From assembly GCA_963666865.1 (NCBI GenBank), contig OY763072.1:434001-498000 (forward strand): a DNA stretch of 64,000 nucleotides, in the 5' to 3' direction. Positions 1-7,724 of this stretch are shown here, one piece after another (positions within the stretch are counted from its first letter, which is position 1; every line of letters begins with the position of its first letter). This stretch comes from Bin87 sp963666865 (lineage in GTDB: Bacteria > Chloroflexota > Dehalococcoidia > Lucifugimonadales > UBA3495). The notes below the pieces were generated by a model. It did not search any database. It was not told the origin of the DNA and saw nothing but the letters and a program-made list of their open reading frames with translations. The translations under genes and the position numbers were made by a program.

Positions 1-2580
1 GCCGTTGGCGTTGTCCTCAGCGTCGGCCTCGGTAATCCGGGCCAACTGCTTCCACTGGCCGCCATCCTGATACTCGATGATGTAGGCCAGGATGGACGCC
101 GCGGGCGGAGTCCGGGACTGGACGTTCCAGTACAGTTTGATGGCGTTGGCGCCCATGGCTTCCGCGACCAGACCCTCCGGCTTGTCCGGCTTGGTGGACT
201 TCTCGGTAGTCTGGGTGGCGCTGTCGGACCAGTCGCTCATCTTCTGACGCGGACCCTGGTTGACCGTGGCCACGCGGTAGCGCACCGTCTGGCCGGGATC
301 CAGTCCCGCATGGGTGTACCCGGTCCCACTCGTTTCAGCCAGGTTTTCCCAAGTCTCGCCGCCGTCGTCAGACTTCTCGATGACGTACGTGACCAGCGTG
401 CCGTATCCGAGGCCCATTCCGCCGCCGTCGGCGTCCATGGCCGGCGCCGTCCACTTCAGGTCAATCTCGGTGTGACCGTTGGAAATGGACTTGCTTGCCG
501 TCAGGCCAGTGGGCCGACCGGGCTTTTCGGCCTGCGACGTGGTCGCCGCGCCGCGCTGCCACCAGCCGAACACCGTGCCGACCCCACCGATATGGACATT
601 GGCGCGAGCGCCAGCGGCGTTCATCGGGAAGACCCGGTAGGTGTACGTCGTCCCCGCTGTCAAATTCATGTGCGGCCACTTACACGTATCGGCTCCAGTG
701 GGGTCGCAGCCGACCTGGAGAGCCGTGAAGTCTCCGAGAATATTCCAGGCGCTGGCGTCGGGGTTGGTTGACCATTGGATGCGATATTTCTCGGCGTACT
801 GCCTGGTGCCCGGAGTGCTTTCGTGCGAGTAAGTGCGCGGCCACGACAGGTCAATCTTGGTGCGCCCGCCGTTGGTGTCGTCGTCTTTGACTGCCGTTAC
901 GCTGGCGATCCGCATTTGCAGATTGACCCGCTCGGGAGCTATGTCGGTTACGACGCCTTCATCGAGCTCGTTGAGGCTCACCACCATGGTCTTGGACCGG
1001 TTGTCATTGACCGGACTGTCGTCGGTCAAAACATCATCCATCCCCCCCTGAACATTGGCTAAGGTCGCCTCGAAAGCAAGCGTGGCGTCGTACTTATCGG
1101 GATTGGCCCGCACCATGCGCTTCCAGACGGAGTTGATCGCGAAAATCCGGAACTCCCACTCCAGGTTGCTGAAGTACTCGTCGAAGTTTCCAACATCGTC
1201 CAGGTCCCCGCCGCCAGCGAGCCGATCGTCATCCTGCCATGCGGCCAGGGCCGCGCCACGGAGCTCCGCGGCGGTGAGCAGCAGGTCGGAGGTCGGACGG
1301 TTATGGAAGATCCGCGCGTTCCTGGCATTGTTGCCCCATGCCACCTGGTCATCGTTGTTCGGGTTGTTATTCGCGTTGTCGGCGTCCGTCCTGTCGGTCA
1401 CCGGGCGTCCCTGGATGAGGTAGTCGGTGACCGGGGCGCCGGGTCTGTCTGTCGGCGGGTCCCAGTACAGCCAGATCGCGGGCGAGCTTTTGTTCACCGC
1501 TGCCCATACTTTCTGCGGCTCATCAAGCAGTTCGCCCGCAGCCGTCCTTTGCGACACGCTGTCGGAAGGGGAGCTGGTGCCAACCAGTCCCATTGCGTCC
1601 TGGTTCATGGCGTACACCTGGTAGTGCCAGGTCTCGTACTCCAGCAGATCGGTAAAGGTGTAGGCGCAGGTGGGGTTGCAATAGACCTGGGTTGCCGCTC
1701 CTGTTGGGACCAGAGAAACGTCCAGATCCCGCGTCTGATTCAAGCTCAGGTCGGCAGGGTTCTGGGCGTAGGCGATCCGGTAGCGGTGGATCGTCGTCCC
1801 AGCCGGCGGGGCCGGCGGGGTCCACTGAACGATAATCTGAGTTTGCGGTTGAGCCCCCATCGTCGCCGACACTTCCGTAGGATTGTCGGGCGCGGTGGAG
1901 TCATTCGTGGTCACGGCGGCCGGACTCGACATCGCCACCGGGCCTATATTCCGGCCACCCGCGTTGTGGGCGAAGATGCGGTAATGCATCTTCTGCCGCG
2001 CCATCAGGCCCACGTGGTCGTACTCGTCGTCCTGACCGGGGATGCTCTCCTCGAGCAGCTCCCACGTCAGGCCGTCGGCGGACATGTCAATGCGGTAGCC
2101 CGTGGCCCTTGCGTCGTTGGCGGTGGGGGCGGGCGCCGTCCAGGTCAGCCGGATGGTGTCCGGACCGGTGGCCGTCGCCGCAAAGTCCAGCACCATTCCG
2201 GGAGCATTGACGGCGACTCCGCTGCCGCTGCCGGATTGGGTGCCGTCGTTCCCGTTCTGGCCGCCGTTGCCACCGTTGCCGCCGGTGCCACCGTTGCCGC
2301 CGGTGCCACCGTTGCCGCCGGTGCCACCGTTGCCACCGTTGCCGCCGAGCGGCATTTCGTCGGGCTTGTGATCGGTATGCTGACCGCCGCAAGCCGGGTC
2401 AAGGTCCGCCACACCCGAATGGCAGATATTCGGATCTTCCAGAACCCCGCCGGGCCCGTGCGCCGACGCCGGCCCCGGCTGCTGCACAGCCAGCACCGTC
2501 AACGCCGCCACGACACCGACCACAGCTAACGACAGGGCGATAGCCGCCGGCCAGAGGCGCTTTCTCGTTTTATTCGTCAT
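1..2580 (-). CDS. Secreted multi-FN3 domain protein, C-terminus beyond window edge
   Basis: This minus-strand frame is open for 860 codons from the ATG at 2578-2580 to the window edge, so the protein is incomplete. An AAGGAG sits about 8-10 nt upstream of the ATG. Residues 1-40 look like a signal peptide: basic start, hydrophobic core, then ASA-HG. A Gly/Asn-rich linker of GGNGGT type spans about 79-112. After it come several fibronectin type III-like domains, at about 125-225, about 245-350 and repeatedly further on, with the usual IxLxWT and YRVxAxN motifs. It is likely exported and cell-surface attached, with an adhesive or scaffold role; this is inference from the architecture. It lies 110 bp downstream of a second secreted FN3 protein on the same strand. 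Confidence 0.8.
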   Translation of the reverse strand, partial: MTNKTRKRLWPAAIALSLAVVGVVAALTVLAVQQPGPASAHGPGGVLEDPNICHSGVADLDPACGGQHTDHKPDEMPLGGNGGNGGTGGNGGTGGNGGTGGNGGNGGQNGNDGTQSGSGSGVAVNAPGMVLDFAATATGPDTIRLTWTAPAPTANDARATGYRIDMSADGLTWELLEESIPGQDDEYDHVGLMARQKMHYRIFAHNAGGRNIGPVAMSSPAAVTTNDSTAPDNPTEVSATMGAQPQTQIIVQWTPPAPPAGTTIHRYRIAYAQNPADLSLNQTRDLDVSLVPTGAATQVYCNPTCAYTFTDLLEYETWHYQVYAMNQDAMGLVGTSSPSDSVSQRTAAGELLDEPQKVWAAVNKSSPAIWLYWDPPTDRPGAPVTDYLIQGRPVTDRTDADNANNNPNNDDQVAWGNNARNARIFHNRPTSDLLLTAAELRGAALAAWQDDDRLAGGGDLDDVGNFDEYFSNLEWEFRIFAINSVWKRMVRANPDKYDATLAFEATLANVQGGMDDVLTDDSPVNDNRSKTMVVSLNELDEGVVTDIAPERVNLQMRIASVTAVKDDDTNGGRTKIDLSWPRTYSHESTPGTRQYAEKYRIQWSTNPDASAWNILGDFTALQVGCDPTGADTCKWPHMNLTAGTTYTYRVFPMNAAGARANVHIGGVGTVFGWWQRGAATTSQAEKPGRPTGLTASKSISNGHTEIDLKWTAPAMDADGGGMGLGYGTLVTYVIEKSDDGGETWENLAETSGTGYTHAGLDPGQTVRYRVATVNQGPRQKMSDWSDSATQTTEKSTKPDKPEGLVAEAMGANAIKLYWNVQSRTPPAASILAYIIEYQDGGQWKQLARITEADAEDNANG
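2262..2345. repeat. Tandem codon-triplet repeat encoding Gly/Asn/Thr linker
   Basis: Short direct repeats built from CCGTTGCCGCCGGTGCCA-type units (18 bp) encode the NGGTGG linker of the partial FN3 protein. The pattern resembles the PGRS linkers of actinobacterial surface proteins. Repeat number may vary between strains by slippage. Confidence 0.7.
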
Positions 2581-2690
2581 TTGACTGAATCTCCTTGTGA
2601 GATTGTCTCCGTTTTTCGCTGACGCCGGGCGGTCGGGTTGGCGGCGAACGGAAAACTCCGCGTCGCCTCCCGGCCGGCCCTACGAAAGCC

Positions 2691-5195
2691 CTACGGTACG
2701 TCCACCTCTTGGAAGTCTGCGAAATCGTACCCGAGCTCAATGCCGTCATCGCCGATGCGCCAGGAGATTACCCCCACCTGGTAGGTGCCGCTGGACACGT
2801 TCGAGAACTTGTAGCTCCCAACGTCACTGCCCACGGACGCCAGGTCTTCGACCAGGTAGCTGTAGTCTTCGCTCAGCAGCGCGACGTAATGTCCCTCGGC
2901 GTTGGCGCCCGGGGTCCAGGTCACCTGGATGTCGCTGGCGCCGAGCAACGATAGATACGCGGCCTTCACGTCGCCGGGCTTGCCCAGGTCCAAGGTCGGC
3001 GCCGCATCCGTCGTCGCCATGGCCGTGCCGTCGCTGGCGGCGCTGCTGCCGGCGGAGTTCATGGCGGTGACCCGGTAGTAGTACGTGGTCTCGGCCATCA
3101 GGTCGTTGGACGCGTGCTGCGTCCCGGTGATAGACGCGGCAATGGTCGTCCACGTCATCATGCCGGCGTCGTCCATCATGCCCTGCTCCACCTGGTAGGA
3201 GGTGGCGCCGTCAACGGCGTCCCAGGTCACGACGATTTGAGTGTCGCTGTTCGCCATGGCCGAAACGTTCATCGGCGTGGCGGGGACGGTGGCCATCTCG
3301 CCGGCGGTCACCATCACTTCAACCTGCATCGTGCCGCTGCCGACGTAGATGGTGAAGTTCTCGCCCTGTTTCGCGTCGCGCGGCAGGGTGTAGTTGAAGG
3401 TGCCCTCGCCGGTGTTCAAATCCAGCGTGAGGACGTCATTGCCGTCCACATTGGCGCCGCGCACGTCGCCGTAGGTGGCGTCGATCTGCACCGTGTTGTT
3501 GGTCTCGTCCTTGTCAGTAGTAGCGGGATCGTCCGCTGTGAGGGCGGGCAGGTTGCCGTTCTCGTCGAGAGCCGTGACGGTGAAGGTGCCGCGAGTTTGC
3601 AGGGGGATGTGGGTCGTCATGGGATCGACCGTGTAGCTGTCCGGCGGGCCGGCGATGGTAACGGGCAGGACCACGTCATCCACGTCCGTCTCAGTGGTGG
3701 ACAGCGTGATGTCGTGTTCGCCCAACGTAGCGTCGTCTTCCACCGTGTACAGCCAGACCAGGGCGCCGTTGGAGTGCGTCCCGGACGCTGCCGTCACAGG
3801 ATCGCCATCATTGTCGGCGTCAAGCGGCTTGTCCATGTCTTCCAGATCAATGGTCGGTTGGCCGGTGACGGCGACGGCGTTGCCCAGAGCGTCTTCATGA
3901 TGGGCCGCGACGATGAACATACCTTCCCGGGCGAACCGGTCGACCGTGGCGCAGCCTTTGTTATCCATGTCAAAGGTGTCGTCAGCGTAGTTCCTCGGAC
4001 TCTCGGTATCGTCGTCGTTGATGAGGCACATCAGGTTGTAGGTGTCGGCCACGATTGTCGCGGCGTCGCCGGCGCGGGTGATGATGACCTTGCCCAGGTC
4101 CAGGTTGCCGGTCCCGCCTTTGAACATGATGGCAACCTCAACGCGGTATGCCTCGTCGGTGGGCAGGCCGTCCACTATGTGCGTGGCTTGCCCGGTCGCG
4201 TTGGTGTCCCGGATTCGCGTTGCGGCCGCTATGCTCGTCGGATTGCTGGTCACGGTGAACGTGACTTCGCCGTCCAGGGGATTCGTCGCCGCGTCTTGAA
4301 CCGTGGCCGTGACGGTCACTTGGACCTGATCGTCAGCAGTGAGGGCGAGCTCGGGATGCGAAGCGGCCTTGCCGTCGGTGTTGGTGCCCGTGACTGTGCT
4401 ACTACCATCGCTGGTAGCGCTCACCTGAGACCGTATTTCGGTAGTTATACCAGTTAACGGGCAACCTTCAGGATTACTGGCAGGTGCGGGGGCGTTACCG
4501 TTGTTATCGACAGTTTTATCCGTGTCGCACGCGCTATCTACCCCGAAGACCGGCTTGCCGACGAACTTCACCCTGATGACGACGTCGGCATCGCCCGCAA
4601 GCGAGGTGGAAGCAGCGGCGAGAGTGCCGTTGGAACTGTCGGTGTTAGCCGAATAGACGAACAAATACACCTCGCCTTCGCCGTCCGCCATGCTGCGGGT
4701 TACCGTGAACTTCTGCTCCTGCCGCTTGGCGAAGGTAGTCGCTTCGAATTCCACTTCGTGCTGGTCAACACCCATTTTGCCAAGTCGGTTGGCAGCAGCA
4801 ACAGTTTGGCTATTGTCGGAATGGTTGGTAGCCGTGCTCGCCCAGACTTTGGGGAACTCGGTGCCACCGGTTACATAGACCCTGTACCCTGCAGCACCAT
4901 TGGTGTTGTCGGTAGGGTTGGCCTGCCGGAACACAGTTACATCCAGCTGGTCGGCGGTGGTGTTGCACGGGCCGTCGTTTACGCCATCATCGCCGGTAAG
5001 AACACTGGCTTCACACTTCTTGCCGGCCAATGGGGTGGTATCCTCCGTGAACCCCTGGGCTTCCGCCGTGGGCACGCCGTTGGGCGTGGTGGGCGTCAGC
5101 GTCAGCAGTCCGACGGAAAGGAAGGCGGCGAGCGCGAGGGCGGCCACCGCCACGATTGGCACGGGGCCAATCCGTTTTCCAATCTTTGTTCTCAT
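2691..5195 (-). CDS. Large secreted surface protein with C-terminal FN3 domains
   Basis: The product is 834 aa. I chose the ATG at 5193-5195 because AAGGAG lies about 10 nt upstream; the open frame runs 14 codons further without such a site. Residues 1-46 form a long signal peptide (basic start, Ala/Val/Leu core, cleavage near AEAQG). The middle is Asp/Thr-rich and Ig-like, typical of extracellular beta-sandwich proteins. A clear FN3 domain lies at about 640-735 (VPATPMNVSA, then TTYYYRVTAMNSAG). A last beta-sandwich of about 95 residues ends the protein. No catalytic motif was seen. It is transcribed towards the partial FN3 gene, and the two may form one cell-surface unit. Function is unknown; an S-layer, adhesin or matrix role is possible. 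Confidence 0.8.
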   Translation of the reverse strand: MRTKIGKRIGPVPIVAVAALALAAFLSVGLLTLTPTTPNGVPTAEAQGFTEDTTPLAGKKCEASVLTGDDGVNDGPCNTTADQLDVTVFRQANPTDNTNGAAGYRVYVTGGTEFPKVWASTATNHSDNSQTVAAANRLGKMGVDQHEVEFEATTFAKRQEQKFTVTRSMADGEGEVYLFVYSANTDSSNGTLAAASTSLAGDADVVIRVKFVGKPVFGVDSACDTDKTVDNNGNAPAPASNPEGCPLTGITTEIRSQVSATSDGSSTVTGTNTDGKAASHPELALTADDQVQVTVTATVQDAATNPLDGEVTFTVTSNPTSIAAATRIRDTNATGQATHIVDGLPTDEAYRVEVAIMFKGGTGNLDLGKVIITRAGDAATIVADTYNLMCLINDDDTESPRNYADDTFDMDNKGCATVDRFAREGMFIVAAHHEDALGNAVAVTGQPTIDLEDMDKPLDADNDGDPVTAASGTHSNGALVWLYTVEDDATLGEHDITLSTTETDVDDVVLPVTIAGPPDSYTVDPMTTHIPLQTRGTFTVTALDENGNLPALTADDPATTDKDETNNTVQIDATYGDVRGANVDGNDVLTLDLNTGEGTFNYTLPRDAKQGENFTIYVGSGTMQVEVMVTAGEMATVPATPMNVSAMANSDTQIVVTWDAVDGATSYQVEQGMMDDAGMMTWTTIAASITGTQHASNDLMAETTYYYRVTAMNSAGSSAASDGTAMATTDAAPTLDLGKPGDVKAAYLSLLGASDIQVTWTPGANAEGHYVALLSEDYSYLVEDLASVGSDVGSYKFSNVSSGTYQVGVISWRIGDDGIELGYDFADFQEVDVP

Positions 5196-5454
5196 TTGGT
5201 GTTTTCTCCTTGTCGCCGGGTTCGGGGCGCGGGGCACCGGGCCGGCCGGTACAAGCAGTTGGTTGTTCTTGTTCTTTCAGTGGTTCACGGGTCGTCGTTT
5301 CGTTGGCTGCGCCCTCGGCCCGGCGTGGCGTTGCATAGCGTAGCGCGGGCTGGTAGGTATTGCCCGCAGACGGGCGTGGGGCGACTTTTGACAGCTATGA
5401 GCTATATCACCTCCCGATGCTTGAGGCCGTCACGGTAGGCCGGGTCCTTCGATA

Positions 5455-5545
5455 CTCCGCACTCCGTAGGCGTACCTACGGCAGGCTCAGGATGATGGTT
5501 CGACAAGCTCACCATGAGCGGGCGAAACCACAAAGCTCGCCATGA
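5455..5545. repeat. Cluster of CTTCGAxAGGCTCAxxATGAG repeats
   Basis: Partial copies of a short interspersed motif (CCTTCGA.., GGCTCAGGATGA, TTCGACAAGCTCACCATGAG, AAGCTCGCCATGAGCG) lie head to tail. They are split by a small inverted repeat, CCGTAGGCGTACCTACGG. The same motif occurs inside the rhodanese gene near 54639-54663. Confidence 0.6.
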
Positions 5546-5750
5546 GCGGGCGGAGGGGCCGGCCGTGGGCAACGGCGGGATAGATTTCCAGACTTGCCCG
5601 CCAATTGTAGCGGGGTCAATATTACCGGAGTATTACAAAAAAGGGGCGGTTTTGGGCGATTTTTTGGGAAATTACGGACGGGGCGTCCCCGGGCGGGCCG
5701 GTGGGCCGGTCGGTAGGGGCGTCGCGTGGCCATGGGTGGGGGCGTCGCAG

Positions 5751-5778
5751 GTAGGGGCGACCGGCCGGTCGCCCCTAC
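5751..5778. repeat. 28-nt palindrome, CCGGCCGG core
   Basis: A perfect inverted repeat with arms GTAGGGGCGA and TCGCCCCTAC around CCGGCCGG. It belongs to the main palindrome family of the window. Confidence 0.9.
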
Positions 5779-5864
5779 GGGTTCCGGTGGGGGCGGCCCT
5801 TGCCAGGCCGCCGGCAGGGTGCCAGAATGGTCATGCACCCACCGGAACGGAGGCAATCAATAAC

Positions 5865-6050
5865 ATGGCTGCATACGACGATAGCCCGGCGACCAAAGGG
5901 GATATTAACGCTCTGCGCGACGAAATCCGGCAGTACTACGCCACCAAGGCGGACCTGGCGCAAATGGAAACGCGGCTGCTGATACGGTTGGCCGGGATTA
6001 TAATAGCCGTCGGCGCGGCGGTGGTTTTGCTGGACCGCTTTCTGGGGTGA
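5865..6050 (+). CDS. Small membrane-anchored coiled-coil protein
   Basis: The product is 61 aa, starting at the ATG at 5865 with GGAGG upstream. Residues 1-37 are charged and helical (KGDINALRDEI, ATKADLAQMETRL). Residues 38-58 form one hydrophobic membrane helix ending in LLDRFLG. This short coiled coil plus C-terminal helix resembles small proteins found near phage genes, but I do not recognise the family. Its stop lies 5 nt before the next ATG, so the two are probably cotranscribed. Function unknown. Confidence 0.6.
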   Translation: MAAYDDSPATKGDINALRDEIRQYYATKADLAQMETRLLIRLAGIIIAVGAAVVLLDRFLG

Positions 6051-6055
6051 CGGGA

Positions 6056-6277
6056 ATGAACAGTTACGGCCTTTCCATGACCGTAATGGCCATGTTGCTT
6101 GCCCTGGCGCTGCTCGGCAGCGGCGTGATGGCGTGGCAGGCGTGGGTGGCCGGGCCGGAGCTCACGCCGGCCCAAGACGCGCTCACCAAGTTGGCGGACG
6201 GCACGGTGAAAGTGGCGGTGGGCGCGCTGCTGGGGTTCGCCGGCGGGATCGGTCTGACCCGGCGGCAGGGGCGATGA
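6056..6277 (+). CDS. Small two-helix membrane protein
   Basis: The product is 73 aa from the ATG at 6056, with a G-rich ribosome site in GGGGTGACGGGA; a GTG at 6047 would add three residues. Two hydrophobic segments (about 7-27 and 46-63) flank a polar stretch (GPELTPAQDALTKLADG), ending in an RRQGR tail. The size and two-helix layout would suit a holin-like protein next to phage genes, but no specific motif supports that. It directly follows the 5865 gene. Confidence 0.55.
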   Translation: MNSYGLSMTVMAMLLALALLGSGVMAWQAWVAGPELTPAQDALTKLADGTVKVAVGALLGFAGGIGLTRRQGR

Positions 6278-6288
6278 CCGAGGAGCGG

Positions 6289-6651
6289 CTAGTCGGCCAC
6301 GGGTTCGGGGCTGGGTTCGGTGGGGGTGAGGACGACGCTGCCGGTGTCGGCGTCGTGACGGTGGCGCATCACCAGGTCGATGCGCCGGTGGAGGTGGCGG
6401 AGTTCACCTTGAATGTTGGAGACCTGCTCTTGCAGGCGGTCGATGCGGGCGGTGAATTCGACCCGCAGGCCGTTAATCTGCTCCTGTAGTCCGGCAATCA
6501 GGACGTGAATGCCCCTGACTTCGCCCTCCAGCCGGCCCACCAGGAACATGAGCCGGAGCACGGCGCCCAGCAGGACCGTCGTGAGCAGGGCGTTGAAGCC
6601 CAGTATGGAGTAGATGATGTAAGGGTTCAGGGTGGCGGCAGATTCGCCCAT
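6289..6651 (-). CDS. Membrane-anchored coiled-coil protein
   Basis: The product is 120 aa. I chose the ATG at 6649-6651 because the protein then begins just before a single membrane helix (about residues 10-35). The longer open frame upstream is Pro/Arg-rich and not protein-like. A long amphipathic helix follows (LEGEVRGIHVLIAGLQEQIN, then RIDRLQEQVSNIQGEL), predicted as a coiled coil, with a short acidic tail. It is opposite in orientation to the two preceding small genes and converges on them. The architecture is mirrored relative to the 5865 product. Function unknown. Confidence 0.55.
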   Translation of the reverse strand: MGESAATLNPYIIYSILGFNALLTTVLLGAVLRLMFLVGRLEGEVRGIHVLIAGLQEQINGLRVEFTARIDRLQEQVSNIQGELRHLHRRIDLVMRHRHDADTGSVVLTPTEPSPEPVAD

Positions 6652-6860
6652 GGCGCGCCTCGGCTGGGGTGGTGGCGGGCAGTATAACACGGCGGCGGCG
6701 ACGCTTGCCCCCGGCGGCGAATGGGGGTAATATACCCCCTGCTGCCATACACGCCGGATGGCGTCCGGGCGGAGGGTCCGGCGTCGTTTCAGTCGGCGGC
6801 TTGGCGCTGGGAGACTGAACCGCAAGGTCGCCGACCATCAGGAGGAGGTAACAAACGGAT

Positions 6861-7055
6861 ATGTTCGACAAGGATTCGCTGGACCGGCTGTTTGAAGAGT
6901 TGCGCGACGAGTTCGAGCTGGAAACCGACTGGGAGGACATCCAGCACGACGCCCACCTGGCCGTCGCCTACGCTGACGCCGGCGTTCTGGATGACCAAGT
7001 GGGGAGCCTGGACTCGCGCATCGTGGATATCGTGCAGCGGCACAATCCGGGCTAG
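6861..7055 (+). CDS. Small acidic protein of unknown function
   Basis: The product is 64 aa and strongly acidic (MFDKDSLDRLFEELRDEF at the start), mostly helical, with no membrane segment. A strong AGGAGG ribosome site lies 12 nt upstream of the ATG. A good intrinsic terminator follows at 7100-7129. These signals make it a likely real gene. It precedes the palindrome array and the phage-like promoter. I do not recognise a family. Confidence 0.6.
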   Translation: MFDKDSLDRLFEELRDEFELETDWEDIQHDAHLAVAYADAGVLDDQVGSLDSRIVDIVQRHNPG

Positions 7056-7099
7056 GCTGCGCCGCCGCTGCGCCGCGCAACACAACACTACGCATAGCC

Positions 7100-7129
7100 C
7101 CCCGCCGGTTCAGATCGGCGGGGATTTTT
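7100..7129 (+). terminator. Rho-independent terminator
   Basis: The stem CCCCGCCG (7100-7107) pairs with CGGCGGGG (7116-7123) and is followed by ATTTTTG. It lies 45 nt after the small acidic gene and should isolate it from the phage-like operon. Confidence 0.75.
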
Positions 7130-7156
7130 GTTGTGCCCCGCCCCCGCCGCCAACCC

Positions 7157-7336
7157 GTAGGGGCGACCGGCCGGTCGCCCCTACACCCGTCGGCGACAAC
7201 CCACCCCGTAGGGGCGAATAATTATTCGCCCCTACACCCGTCGGCAACAACCAACCCGTAGGGGCGACCGGCCGGTCGCCCCTACACCTGTCGGCAACAA
7301 CCCACCCCGTAGGGGCGACGCATGCGTCGCCCCTAC
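7157..7336. repeat. Tandem array of four 28-nt palindromes with 22-23-nt near-identical spacers
   Basis: Units lie at 7157-7184, 7208-7235, 7258-7285 and 7309-7336. All share the GTAGGGGCGA/TCGCCCCTAC arms, but the cores are CCGGCCGG, ATAATTAT, CCGGCCGG and CGCATGCG. The spacers (23, 22 and 23 nt) are almost the same sequence (ACCCGTCGGCAACAACC type), so the array arose by tandem duplication of about 50 bp with core exchange. It is not a CRISPR. Confidence 0.9.
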
Positions 7337-7351
7337 ACTGACACCCGCCCA

Positions 7352-7379
7352 TTGACTGACGAACATACGTTCTTATAAC
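7352..7379 (+). promoter_or_regulatory. Sigma70-type promoter before phage-like genes
   Basis: TTGACT (7352-7357), 16-nt spacer, TATAAC (7374-7379). The predicted start near 7386 gives a leader of about 75 nt to the GTG at 7461. The spacer is filled by a LexA-type operator. Confidence 0.6.
7360..7373. promoter_or_regulatory. Putative LexA/SOS operator
   Basis: CGAACATACGTTCT matches the Gram-positive-type LexA box CGAACRNRYGTTYC at all but the last base. It contains the dyad GAAC-N4-GTTC and lies exactly between the -35 and -10. A bound repressor there would block polymerase, so DNA damage could induce the terminase/portal operon. Regulation is inferred from sequence and position. Confidence 0.5.
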
Positions 7380-7460
7380 GTATTAACCAGGGCGGATGCG
7401 ATAGACCAGACCGACCAACACCGCAAACCCGAAACCGCCCGCATACAGAGAGGTAAGAAC

Positions 7461-7724
7461 GTGTTGAACTGTCGTCGCTGCAACTCCGACCGACTGCTGG
7501 AACTGGCCCGGCTGGATGAGGGAGACCATTGGGTGTACCGCTGCCGGGACTGCGGGTTGCTGTTCAGTCCGCCGGAAGGCCACGTGGCCGGCGAGAACGT
7601 GATACCCGCGCCCACCCCCGACGGCCCCGAAGCGGCCCGCCGTCGCCTGGCCCAGGTGGCCGCGGTGCGCAGCCGGCCGGGACCGGGACCGAGACCGGCA
7701 AACGCGGCCGGCCGGGCCCGGTAG
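7461..7724 (+). CDS. Zinc-ribbon protein directly upstream of terminase
   Basis: The product is 87 aa with a GTG start at 7461; GAGAGG lies about 9 nt upstream. Residues 4-31 form a zinc ribbon with two CxxC pairs (NCRRC and YRCRDCGLLF). The C-terminal half is Pro/Arg-rich. Its TAG stop (7722-7724) is followed at once by the terminase GTG in the same reading frame. The two may once have been one protein (zinc ribbon at the terminase N-terminus) split by repeat insertion, or the ribbon may be a separate DNA-binding helper. Confidence 0.6.
   Translation: MLNCRRCNSDRLLELARLDEGDHWVYRCRDCGLLFSPPEGHVAGENVIPAPTPDGPEAARRRLAQVAAVRSRPGPGPRPANAAGRAR

Larger units (their letters stand above)
5196..5864. 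other. 669-bp repeat-bearing intergenic region
   Basis: No convincing gene was seen. The stretch separates the minus-strand surface-protein genes from plus-strand small ORFs. It holds a TTCGACAAGCTCACCATGAG-type repeat cluster (about 5455-5545), a degenerate GTAGGGGCG half-element near 5714 and a full palindrome at 5751-5778. It probably also contains the promoter of the 5195 surface gene, which I could not place. Confidence 0.6.

Noticed and set aside
1303..2529. 408-codon plus-strand frame
   Set aside because: Antisense to the FN3 protein, which has a signal peptide, domains and ribosome site.
3114..4457. 447-codon plus-strand frame
   Set aside because: Shadow of the 834-aa secreted protein; low-complexity Val/Gly/His composition.
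7157..7336. CRISPR-like array with 28-nt repeats and regular 50-bp period
   Set aside because: Repeats are full palindromes with differing cores, spacers are nearly identical, and no cas genes are present.
7339..7460. Possible tRNA or structured RNA before the zinc-ribbon gene
   Set aside because: No cloverleaf arms or TTC loop; the inverted repeat is the LexA-type operator.
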